This document shows positions 1 to 8,684 of a DNA stretch of 64,000 nucleotides, one piece after another. Position numbers and translations under genes: made by a program. The stretch is taken from NCBI GenBank assembly GCA_023212725.1, contig JALBYF010000030.1, forward strand, positions 124,001 to 188,000, read 5' to 3'. Positions within the stretch are counted from its first letter, which is position 1. Each line of letters begins with the position of its first letter. Source of the DNA: Tranzscheliella williamsii. Its lineage: Eukaryota; Basidiomycota; Ustilaginomycetes; Ustilaginales; Ustilaginaceae. The notes under the pieces are model-generated. The model was not told the DNA's origin and did no database searches. It saw nothing but the letters and a program-made list of their open reading frames with translations.

Positions 1-10
1 GTTACGGCTC

Positions 11-1975
11 ATGAGTAATACGGATAACCCTCAGAACGCACAGGGTCCACAGCGGCAGCAAGCAAAATTGCCCTCCTACAAGCAGGTCTACTACATCCCT
101 CCTGACGTGAAACCTAGCGATCAACCGCACAGCCTTTCCCGCCACCAGCAGCATCCGCCGTCCTTAGCCTCACAGCATCCTGTGATCAGGGTTCAGGCTG
201 CGAACAACCCCCCCGACATGTCTGGCGGCTCCTTCTCCAGTGGCGACAGCGGCTCGTCTCAACACCTGCTCCCTGGCCAGCCATCTCGACATCTTCAGGC
301 GGAGCGGAACCAGCCGCGTTACAATGCAGGTACTCAGGCTGGGCCAAGGGCACACACCGTCGAGTCCGCCTCCCACGAGTCCTCAGCGTACAAGTATGCT
401 ACCGGCGCGCCCGGCCCGCACCTGTACAGCGGCCCGGAGGAGGACGACGATCTGCACGACTGGAAGAACGAAACCCACTCGCATGCCATATCCTGGCGCG
501 GCTTCTCCAACGTCTTGACGCTTCTCGTGCTCTCCGCCGGCCTCCTCGCCCTCTTCGCAGGCTACCCGATCATCTCGCACTACGAAAACATCTATACCGC
601 CTCCAAAAAGGGCGGCTTCAATCTCGGCGGCACCAACGGCTCAGGGCAGGTGCCCGACCTCCCCCTCTTCAGCCTGATCGACACCGACACCCCAGCCAGC
701 GCCCACACCCGCACCTCCCAAGCCAACAGCGCATCCTACCATCTTGTCTTCTCCGATGAATTCGAGAAAGAAGGCCGCACCTTCTGGCCCGGTGACGATC
801 CTTTCTGGACAGCAATGGATCTCTACTACGGCGTCACCGGCGACTATGAGTACTACTCGCCCGAGGCGGTCAACACCACCGGCGGCGCTTTGACGCTGAC
901 CATGACCGAAAAGACGACGCACAACCTCAACTTCCAGTCCGGCATGCTGCAGTCCTGGAACAAGTTCTGTTTTCAGGGCGGATACATCGAGTTCTCGATG
1001 CGCATGCCCGGTGGGCCCTCCACCTCTGGCTACTGGCCGGGTCTCTGGCTCATGGGCAATCTCGGCCGGCCAGGCTACCCCGGCTCCACCGACGGAATGT
1101 GGCCCTATTCGTACGCCAGCTGCGACGCCGGCATTCTGCGCAATCAGACCTGGCTAAATGGCACCGGCCCCGACGCTGCCATCCATTCCAAAGGTACCTA
1201 CTCGGTCAACGGTCAGGTATCTCTGCTTTCGGGTATGCGTTCGCCCTCCTGCACGTGTGCCGGCGAGGACCACCCGGGCCCCAATGTTAAAGTCGCTCGG
1301 TCTTCTCCCGAACTCGATATCCTCGAGGCGCAGATCCAGACCCATGGCGGCGTGTCGCACGGTTTTGCCTCTCAATCCTACCAGGTGGCTCCCTTTGACC
1401 TAAGCTACGAGTGGGACGACAGCGCTTCTGCCGTCACGATCTACAACGACACCATTACCAGCGTTAACTCGTACAAGGGCAACGTATACCAGGAGGCGGT
1501 CTCGTCTCTGTCGCAGATTCCGGATCGCGGCTATGTGGAGACCGACAACGAGTTTATAACCTACGGTGTCGAGTACCAGCCCGACTGGCAGGAGAATGGC
1601 GGCGGCTCCGTGACCTGGTACATCGACGGCAAGCCGACCTGGACGTTCAACGGCAAGGCCATGGCTGCGGATCCGGACATGGATATCGGCCTGCGCACCG
1701 TCTCGGTGGAGCCCATGTCGATTATTATCAATCTGGGCATGTCGCCCACCTTCCAGACCGTCAACTTTGGCGCTGGCGGCGTCCAGTTCCCCGCCGTCAT
1801 GTCGGTCGACTATGTGCGCGTCTACCAGCTGGACGGCCAGGACGACCGGATCTCGTGCGACCCGGCGGACCATCCCACCGCCCAGTACATTGCCGACCAC
1901 GCGGACCTGTACAACAACCCCAACCTGACCGTCTACCCTAACCAGTGGCCTAAGAACAAGCTCACAGGCTGCTAG
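11..1975 (+). CDS. KRE6: KRE6/SKN1-family beta-glucan synthesis protein (GH16 fold)
   Basis: 654 aa. The first ~160 residues are polar and disordered (Gln/Ser/Pro-rich). One hydrophobic segment follows at about 163-190 (VLTLLVLSAGLLALFAGYP), as expected of a type II membrane protein of the secretory pathway. The lumenal part is a GH16-like domain from about 240: FSDEFEKEGRTFWPGDDPFW near its start, GLWLMGNLGRPGYP, then ELDILEAQ at 434-441, the GH16 active-site type E-x-D-x-x-E motif. The C-terminal part has VDYVRVYQ, typical of Kre6/Skn1. Family knowledge: these proteins are needed for cell-wall beta-1,6-glucan; whether they are hydrolases or transglycosylases is unsettled. The ATG lies 10 bases inside the window, so the promoter and any upstream exon are not visible. 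It converges on ADO1. KRE6 and SKN1 are paralogues and cannot be separated here. Confidence 0.93.
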   Translation: MSNTDNPQNAQGPQRQQAKLPSYKQVYYIPPDVKPSDQPHSLSRHQQHPPSLASQHPVIRVQAANNPPDMSGGSFSSGDSGSSQHLLPGQPSRHLQAERNQPRYNAGTQAGPRAHTVESASHESSAYKYATGAPGPHLYSGPEEDDDLHDWKNETHSHAISWRGFSNVLTLLVLSAGLLALFAGYPIISHYENIYTASKKGGFNLGGTNGSGQVPDLPLFSLIDTDTPASAHTRTSQANSASYHLVFSDEFEKEGRTFWPGDDPFWTAMDLYYGVTGDYEYYSPEAVNTTGGALTLTMTEKTTHNLNFQSGMLQSWNKFCFQGGYIEFSMRMPGGPSTSGYWPGLWLMGNLGRPGYPGSTDGMWPYSYASCDAGILRNQTWLNGTGPDAAIHSKGTYSVNGQVSLLSGMRSPSCTCAGEDHPGPNVKVARSSPELDILEAQIQTHGGVSHGFASQSYQVAPFDLSYEWDDSASAVTIYNDTITSVNSYKGNVYQEAVSSLSQIPDRGYVETDNEFITYGVEYQPDWQENGGGSVTWYIDGKPTWTFNGKAMAADPDMDIGLRTVSVEPMSIIINLGMSPTFQTVNFGAGGVQFPAVMSVDYVRVYQLDGQDDRISCDPADHPTAQYIADHADLYNNPNLTVYPNQWPKNKLTGC

Positions 1976-2460
1976 CCCCCCATACCCACCACCCACCTCT
2001 CCGTTCCACCCCGGCCGACCCACCGCTCCCGCCCCGCTGGACGCTAGACCGCCTCTTCTCGAGCCGCATCGCTGGACCTTTACTCTGTATTGTCTTGTCT
2101 GTATTCTTCCCCTAGCTGCTCCCCGTCCCCTTCCGCTGGCCGCGGGTCGTGGCGGCAGCGTCCACACTGCGCTGCCACATGCGCGCTCGCTCATCCTCTG
2201 TGCGCGCACACGGACATTCTACATCACCGTTGCCTACCCTCACCAGGCTGTGCACCTTTCGCTGAGCGTGGTCTGTCTGTCAGTCGTGGGACAGCGAGGC
2301 CGAACAGAAACGCCTGGGTTGGGGGAGGGGGGATTGAAACAAGACGCAACGATGGGTATGTTGAGCACCCTAGTACAGAAGTGTTGCTGGAAGGGGGGGG
2401 CGCGGAGGGTTGGCTGTGTTGAGAGCAAGCGCGGTGGCGTGGGGGCGTGCGGGGGGATGC
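1976..2460. other. Convergent 3' intergenic region (KRE6-like / ADO1)
   Basis: 485 bp holding the 3' ends of two converging genes. It is C-rich on the + strand next to KRE6 and G-rich next to ADO1, with G runs near 2325-2335 and 2393-2402. I see no gene here; the short reading frames are by-products of the skewed composition. Confidence 0.6.
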
Positions 2461-3501
2461 TTAGAGGATGTTCTCCTTGGGGAACTTGAGGATGGGGCCG
2501 ACCTGGCCGATGCACATGCCGCCGAGCTTGTGGCCGACGGCGACGGCCTGGTCGATGCTCTTGCCGAGGACGAGGGCGCCGACGACACCGCCGGCGAACG
2601 CGTCACCGGCACCGTTGGTATCGACAATGTCGGCCGGGTTGATTTTGGGAGTCTCGTGCACAGCCTGCTCCTTCTCGCCGCGGACGGCGACAATGGTGGG
2701 CTGGCTGCCGTTGGTGATGATCACCGTCCGCTTCTCGGCCCTGGGCGTGGCAGCCTCAACGTCGGCAATCGCCTGGGCGATCTCCTTGAGATCCTTCGAC
2801 TCGACCTTGTGCGCCTCGGCCCATGCCTCCGCCTCGGTCTCGTTACCGAAAACAACGTCAGCGTACGGAACCACCTGGTCCACCTGGGCGGTGAAGAACT
2901 GGGGGATGAACGGAGCGGAGAGGTTCATGGTGAACGAGACATCGCGGGCCTTGGCTTCCTTAGCCAGCACAAGCGCCGACTCGACGCCGTGGGTGAGGAA
3001 GAAGCCACCCAGGTAGAAGATCTTGGCGTTCTTGATGACCTTCTGCGCCTCGGGGGTCTCCAGGTGGGACTTGTCGAACTTCTCAGCGGCGCCGAGGTTG
3101 GTGCAGAGCGACCTGTTGTGGCCGGTCAGGACGACGGCGCAGGAACCGGTGGGCTGGTCATCCGAGTACTGGTAGATGGACTTGAGGCCCTCCTTGTCGT
3201 TGGCTGCCTGGAGCTGCTTGGCAAGGTCGTCCTTACCGACACAGCCGAGGTAGGCAGTGGAGTTGGCAGGCAGCACGTACTGCGCACATCGGGCGGCGTT
3301 CTGCGCAGCACCGCCGGCGACGTAGGTGACCTCGTACTTGTCCACCAGATCCTGGTAGATGGAGAGCTGCTCGGGCGTCGCCAGAACAGCGTCGTTGGCC
3401 TTGAGACCGTACTTCTCCAGCATCGCCTCGCCGTTGCGCACCTGCATATCCAGCAGCGGATTGCCCAGCGCAACCAATTCAAAGTTTCCACCTCCCGACA
3501 T
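2461..3501 (-). CDS. ADO1: Adenosine kinase (PfkB/ribokinase family)
   Basis: 346 aa from the ATG at 3501 (MSGGGNFELVALGNPLLDMQ). The reading frame stays open 25 codons upstream, but that part has no family similarity. It phosphorylates adenosine to AMP with ATP, which salvages adenosine and removes the adenosine released by the S-adenosylhomocysteine cycle in the cytosol. Visible family signatures: N-terminal GNPLLD, GGAAQNAARCAQY (PfkB signature 1 region), TGHNRSL, LSAPFIP, and C-terminal DTNGAGDAFAGG (PfkB signature 2) with the expected catalytic Asp at about residue 300. Length matches fungal Ado1 (about 340). Single exon. Divergent from RAD5 with a 610 bp shared promoter. Confidence 0.96.
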   Translation of the reverse strand: MSGGGNFELVALGNPLLDMQVRNGEAMLEKYGLKANDAVLATPEQLSIYQDLVDKYEVTYVAGGAAQNAARCAQYVLPANSTAYLGCVGKDDLAKQLQAANDKEGLKSIYQYSDDQPTGSCAVVLTGHNRSLCTNLGAAEKFDKSHLETPEAQKVIKNAKIFYLGGFFLTHGVESALVLAKEAKARDVSFTMNLSAPFIPQFFTAQVDQVVPYADVVFGNETEAEAWAEAHKVESKDLKEIAQAIADVEAATPRAEKRTVIITNGSQPTIVAVRGEKEQAVHETPKINPADIVDTNGAGDAFAGGVVGALVLGKSIDQAVAVGHKLGGMCIGQVGPILKFPKENIL

Positions 3502-4111
3502 TATTGACAGAATTAAAAGAAAGCAGCTGGAGAGAAGGCCAGAGGTAAACCTGAAATGGGCGATATCGATGTACAATGTGATGGTGCAAGGTGCTTACCA
3601 ACCCGCACGGAGATGCCGAGATCCACACACAAACTGGCTAGAACGGTTGCTGCGCCGATGCACGCACCACTTAGTCAGTTGAAAGCAACGCTGGTTGCGC
3701 AGATATCACAATTTTTTCCCTCTTTTCCTTACATCTTCGGGAGCGCCGATGGATCGGCATTGCCAGATACATCGGCGATGAGCGTCGCTATTCTCCACAC
3801 CGCGTCAGCACAATTCACAGTTCACGTCCCATCCTCACGCATTTACGCGACAATCACAATCACAATTCCGAGAGATTCACTTGAAGCAACGCGTTGCGAA
3901 GACCTGAGTTCCGAATTCACTCCCAAGGAAGGGTCCGACGTTCTCGCTGCTGAGTCGTGTGGCGCTGGACCGCCGCTTTGGTCTTTCTCTGGACGGGAAC
4001 CTCATCGGCTTCATTCGCTCTCCGTTCAGACGTCCCTGCAGTGCTCCATCACTACAATTTCAGAGGCTTGGTCTTAATGACATATGAGAAGACCCCATCG
4101 GCGCCGCCACT
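3502..4111. promoter_or_regulatory. Divergent promoter region ADO1 / RAD5
   Basis: 610 bp between two ATGs facing away from each other, so it must hold both promoters and 5' UTRs. It contains a T-rich stretch near 3713-3730 and many CAC/TCAC repeats (3800-3870). A 173-codon frame crosses it on the + strand but has no recognisable protein features. No consensus site can be assigned with confidence. Confidence 0.5.
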
Positions 4112-7100
4112 ATGATCTCTCAGTCACTCTCACAATCACAGGGGAGCCTCCACGATCCACCATCACCACCGTCCAGAGACTTTTTTGCTTCTTCACCTTC
4201 AGCAACTTCGCACAAGGCGGCTACACAGTCCCAGCCTCGCTCCTCTCCCGCTATTCAGGATGTGCATACGGATGCCAAAACCAGCCATGTGCCAGCAAAC
4301 CGTTCCTCTGCCGGCCCGCCCCTTCATGGGAACCAGGAGCATAGTCCAGCCAGAAGGCAACAACCCCACCGAGCAGCGGCGCAAAATGCAAAGCCTCTCT
4401 TTCTTGTAGACGAAGATGCAGATCTTGAGGGCAGGGTTGTCGATGACTACGACTTTTTTGCGACGGCGACCAATGGAAACGATGTAGTCCGACAAGGGAG
4501 CCGACGAGACCGAGATGAAGATTTCACTATCGACGACCCGTCTTCGTCGCAACCGATGCGCTCTTCTTCACCAGGTCCTAACTCTGTCTCCGCCACAAAA
4601 TCAATTCGAAAGCGCTCGCCACCAACGACAGCGCCTCCGCCTAATAGACATGTCAAGCGGCCCAAACCCACAGATGCATCAGTATCTCACAGCAGCCCTT
4701 CGGCAGTTCGCAGCTCTCCTCCGCCAGATCCCCGCGCTCGTCACGATGCTTTCGCAAGACGTTTCCTTGGTACATTTGTTCTTTCCGCCTGGTCGTTGTC
4801 AAAAGGGTCAAGCTATATAAAACCGGGGGATGCAGTCCGTATTTTCCGTCCCCGGAGGAAGGCTACTGCTCCTCCCAGCAAGCCGGCTTCGAAGCTCACC
4901 AACGGAGGCGTCAAAAAGGGCAAGCAAGCTACGCTCTCCTTTGGCGGTGGTGCAGCATCTTCCGATCACTTTGCATCAAAGCAGAAGAGCAAGCAGAAGG
5001 AGGACTACATTGTGCGCTTCAGCAATATGCGCGGCTTCGAAGTCGGTCGGCTGCCGCTACAAGTGGCAACGTGGATGTCTAAATTGATAGACAGTGGCAT
5101 TGCCGACTTTGAGGGTACTGTAGTCGATTGTCCAACCTCTCTCACCGTGGGCTGCGACATCATCTTGCAAGTAAAGGCGTATATCAAGTTCGACGCTTTC
5201 TTCCTTTCCTTGGCGTCCCACAAGAACAGTCTCACTCAAGATGCTAATGAGGCGCTCAGACCTGAAACCGCCGAATCCGACCTGGAAAGGCAGCTCAGAG
5301 AGAGAAAGTTCAGCCTGCTGCGGATGTTTAAAGTCTGCGATCTCAAGCCTAGTCTGAGCAACTCCATTTTGAAAAGTCACAAAGCAGCGGACGGCGATCT
5401 TTACAGCGACGCCATGCTAGAGCAGTACGGCGGTGAGATCGAAACATCGGCTGCTGCGCGATCAGCAGCTGAGCATAATATTGCACCAGCTCAAGTATCG
5501 ACAGCGGCGAAAGTGTCTATATCCTCTGCTCTTGCAGACGCTGATAAAGCCATCGAGATCGATGCGAGCGACAACGACGATGATGCACCCAATCTCATCT
5601 CTACAGAGCTCGTCATGGAAGGTGATGCGCCAACAGAGCCAGAAGAAAATGATGGTACAGAGCTCGACGTCAATCAACTTGACGAAGTTTATCGCAAAGC
5701 TCAGGCCAACGATATGCATCTGCCAGAGGTTGACCCACCTGCTTCGTTCCTTCTCTCTCTTCGACCATACCAAAAGCAGGCGCTTGGATGGATGATCAAC
5801 ATGGAAAAGGCGCCAGGCTCCGCTGAGGCCGGTAGGGACGGCGACCTGACTCAAGGAAACGGCAACGCCAACAGCGCAAGAGAGCTTTCCCTCCACCCTC
5901 TATGGGAAGAATACGAGTTCCCGATGGATTTTGATGATCCAGTCGCCAATGAACACCTGGTTCTCAGCCCGACCCGTACGTTCTACTTCAACCCTTACAC
6001 TGGCGATTTGAGCTTGGAGTTCCAGAAAGCCAGCAAAGGGTCTCGGGGTGGGATCCTGGCTGATGAAATGGGTCTCGGCAAGACCATCATGGTCGGAAGT
6101 CTGCTTCACTCCATCCGCGCTCCGGAGACGGGCGAAGATAGCGAGTCGGAAGAAGAAGTGCTTGACGAGCTAGCAGCAACCCGGCGCAAGAGCTCAGCAA
6201 AGCAGACATCGTTGGCGTCCGCCTTTGCTGCTTCCTCTTCCGATGTCCACCAGCGAAGAGCTATGCTGCAAGCCTCAGTAGCAAGGGGTAGAGCCTCTTT
6301 GGTAGTCGCCCCGATGAGCTTAATCGGTCAATGGAGGGACGAACTGATCCGTGCCTCAGCTCCCGACAGCCTGACGCCCGTCCTGTACTATGCCGAGACC
6401 AAGGGCGATCTCCTAGCGCAGCTGGAGTCCGGCAAAGTAGACGTGGTCATCACATCGTACGGCACACTAGTGACCGAGTACAAAAGGTATCTGGACGCAG
6501 GAGGTGTCAACTGCCGCCACCTGGCTTCTGTCGCGCCGCTCTACTGTATTGACTGGTTGAGGGTGATTTTGGACGAGGCGCACAACATCAAAAACCGGTC
6601 GACGATGAATGCCAGGGCATCTTGCGACCTCGTATCACGCAGAAGATGGGCCTTGACGGGCACGCCTATCATTAATCGCCTTACCGACCTTTTCTCGCTT
6701 CTCAAGTTCCTTCGAGTGGAACCCTGGGGCGACTTCTCGTTCTTCAACTCATTTGTATGCAAGCCCTTCCAGGCGAAAAGTACAAAGGCGCTCGACGTGG
6801 TGCAGGTGATCCTCGAGTCGGTGTTGCTAAGGAGAGAGAAGAAGATGAAAGATAAAAACGGCCAGCCTATTGTCCAGCTACCGCCTAAGACCATTGAAGT
6901 CAGGGAGCTCGAATTCACTGATCTCGAACGAAGGATCTACGACAATGTCTATCGCAAGGCACATTTACAGTATGCCACTATGAAAGCGAACGGCACGCTG
7001 ACCAAGAACTTCTCGATTATCTTCAGCGTATTAATGCGGCTCAGACAGGCTGTCTGCCATCCGGCTTTGGTACTCAAGCCCCGCGCCAAGAAGGGCGACA

Positions 7101-8290
7101 AGAATGGAAACGGAGGAGCAGCCGCCAATTCTATTGAAACAGCCGACGACGACGATGCCAGCCTGGATCCTGACTTTTCGCTTCACGATGACCGAGAAAG
7201 TGGTGGAGGCGAAGCGACACCCAGCACGGAGGACCTGCGGGAGCTGGTCGCCCAGTTCCAGTCATCATCTGCCACACTGACTGACGATGCGGATGGGGGG
7301 AGTTATTCAAAGCAGACTGTCGAGAGGCTCGTACGGCAGATGCAGGGCGACTCTGCAGGATCACTAGGCGCAGGCGAGACCGAGTGTCCGATCTGCTTTG
7401 AAGACCCGCAAGTGTCTCCGTGCTACCTGCCACGGTGCATGCACAGCGCCTGCAAACAGTGCATTCTGGATTACTTGGCACAGTGCCAGCAACGGGGTGA
7501 GCAGCCGGCTTGCCCTACCTGCCGGACCGGGCCCGTCGAGGCGACCGACCTCATTGAAGAAATACGGATCTGTCCATCGGTTCCATCGACGCCAGCGGGC
7601 GAGGACCGGCGCGACCATTTGGCCGCGGCCGAGACCAGTGCAGATGCTGCGACCTGGCTTCCTGCGGCGGTAGCCAAGCGGAACGCGTCGCCGTCGGTTA
7701 TCTATGTCAAGAACGATCTGCGCAGCTCCACCAAGGTTTCGGCGCTGATCGGGCATCTGAACACAATCCGTGCCACGGAGGGCGCGTTCCGCGGGGTGAT
7801 CTTCTCGCAGTTTACGTCGTTTCTCGATCTGCTGGAGCCGGTGCTGACGCGGTATAGATTCCGCTTTTTGCGGCTGGACGGGACGACGCCGCAGAAGGTG
7901 CGCGAGCGGCTGCTGGTCGAGTTCCAGGCGCCGTGTGCCGGCTGCGGCGGTGGCGGCGGAGCGTGCTGCGAGACGCTCCTCTTCCTGATCAGCCTCAAGG
8001 CCGGCGGTGTCGGCCTCAACCTCACCGCCGCCACCAAGGTCTGGCTGCTCGACTTCTGGTGGAACAGCTCCATCGAGAACCAGGCCATCGACCGCATCCA
8101 CCGCCTCGGCCAGACCCGCCCCGTCCACGTCTTCCGCTACCTCGTCAAAAACTCCATCGAAAACCGCATCCTCCTCATCCAGCGCCGCAAGGACTCCCTC
8201 ATCCGCCACGCCCTCCAGCAGCACTCCGACCCCGCCGCCAAGCCGGCCTCCGAGACCATGGAGAATCTCGACCTCCTCTTCGGCGACTAG
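4112..8290 (+). CDS. RAD5: DNA damage-tolerance ATPase / E3 ligase RAD5
   Basis: 1392 aa, single exon. Domain order is diagnostic for Rad5/HLTF. A disordered N-terminus is followed by HIRAN from about 214 (FLGTFVLSAW) to about 360, then a SNF2 helicase with Walker A ADEMGLGKT (Lys657) and Walker B DEAH (821-824). A C3HC4 RING sits inside the helicase, CPICFE from 1092 to CPTCR about 1137. Helicase-C runs from about 1190 (VIFSQFTSFLDLLEP; GVGLNLTAA; QAIDRIHRLGQTRPV). Family knowledge: with Ubc13-Mms2 it builds K63-linked ubiquitin chains on PCNA for error-free template switching, and HIRAN binds 3' DNA ends at reversed forks. Catalytic residues look intact. There is a Cys/Gly-rich insert near the helicase-C core (CAGCGGGGGACCE). 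The last ~100 codons are overwhelmingly C-ending. Confidence 0.97.
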   Translation: MISQSLSQSQGSLHDPPSPPSRDFFASSPSATSHKAATQSQPRSSPAIQDVHTDAKTSHVPANRSSAGPPLHGNQEHSPARRQQPHRAAAQNAKPLFLVDEDADLEGRVVDDYDFFATATNGNDVVRQGSRRDRDEDFTIDDPSSSQPMRSSSPGPNSVSATKSIRKRSPPTTAPPPNRHVKRPKPTDASVSHSSPSAVRSSPPPDPRARHDAFARRFLGTFVLSAWSLSKGSSYIKPGDAVRIFRPRRKATAPPSKPASKLTNGGVKKGKQATLSFGGGAASSDHFASKQKSKQKEDYIVRFSNMRGFEVGRLPLQVATWMSKLIDSGIADFEGTVVDCPTSLTVGCDIILQVKAYIKFDAFFLSLASHKNSLTQDANEALRPETAESDLERQLRERKFSLLRMFKVCDLKPSLSNSILKSHKAADGDLYSDAMLEQYGGEIETSAAARSAAEHNIAPAQVSTAAKVSISSALADADKAIEIDASDNDDDAPNLISTELVMEGDAPTEPEENDGTELDVNQLDEVYRKAQANDMHLPEVDPPASFLLSLRPYQKQALGWMINMEKAPGSAEAGRDGDLTQGNGNANSARELSLHPLWEEYEFPMDFDDPVANEHLVLSPTRTFYFNPYTGDLSLEFQKASKGSRGGILADEMGLGKTIMVGSLLHSIRAPETGEDSESEEEVLDELAATRRKSSAKQTSLASAFAASSSDVHQRRAMLQASVARGRASLVVAPMSLIGQWRDELIRASAPDSLTPVLYYAETKGDLLAQLESGKVDVVITSYGTLVTEYKRYLDAGGVNCRHLASVAPLYCIDWLRVILDEAHNIKNRSTMNARASCDLVSRRRWALTGTPIINRLTDLFSLLKFLRVEPWGDFSFFNSFVCKPFQAKSTKALDVVQVILESVLLRREKKMKDKNGQPIVQLPPKTIEVRELEFTDLERRIYDNVYRKAHLQYATMKANGTLTKNFSIIFSVLMRLRQAVCHPALVLKPRAKKGDKNGNGGAAANSIETADDDDASLDPDFSLHDDRESGGGEATPSTEDLRELVAQFQSSSATLTDDADGGSYSKQTVERLVRQMQGDSAGSLGAGETECPICFEDPQVSPCYLPRCMHSACKQCILDYLAQCQQRGEQPACPTCRTGPVEATDLIEEIRICPSVPSTPAGEDRRDHLAAAETSADAATWLPAAVAKRNASPSVIYVKNDLRSSTKVSALIGHLNTIRATEGAFRGVIFSQFTSFLDLLEPVLTRYRFRFLRLDGTTPQKVRERLLVEFQAPCAGCGGGGGACCETLLFLISLKAGGVGLNLTAATKVWLLDFWWNSSIENQAIDRIHRLGQTRPVHVFRYLVKNSIENRILLIQRRKDSLIRHALQQHSDPAAKPASETMENLDLLFGD

Positions 8291-8684
8291 CCCTCCCCGC
8301 CCACGCCCCACGCGCACCGCACTCATACTCGCGCACCATTACAGCATCGAGCGATACAGCAGCCAGCGGTACAGCCAGAAGCGCGATCCTTTCCTGTACT
8401 GGCAAGTCCGCGTCTGCTCAACGAAGTACGCAAGCCAATGCTCCCATGTGCGGGATAGATACACGTCGGAGCCAGCCAGCAGCCATGCCTCAGCGGGACA
8501 CGTAAAGTGGAGTGCGAAACACGGGCAGTGCGGAATCCTAGAGATATAAATAAAGACAGGAAGGGGCAGATGGTGGTGATACAGTATGGAAGGGAGCGGT
8601 CAAACTTGGCGAACTGGAGTGTGGGATGAAGATGCAATCGTGTAGGGGGAGGAGATATGAACAGGATGGGCCGCTCTCTGCGGA
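8291..8684. other. Convergent 3' intergenic region (RAD5 / JmjC gene)
   Basis: 394 bp between converging genes. An AATAAA at 8549-8554 on the + strand is a possible polyadenylation signal for RAD5, although fungal signals are loose. No other feature is seen. Confidence 0.45.

Noticed and set aside
1400..2209. 269-codon frame antisense to the KRE6-like gene
   Set aside because: Opposite the GH16 domain, no recognisable motif.
3502..3576. 25-codon upstream extension of ADO1
   Set aside because: Hydrophobic residues without similarity to adenosine kinases; the ATG at 3501 gives the normal N-terminus.
3556..4077. 173-codon frame in the ADO1/RAD5 promoter
   Set aside because: No motif; the region is the shared promoter of two divergent genes.
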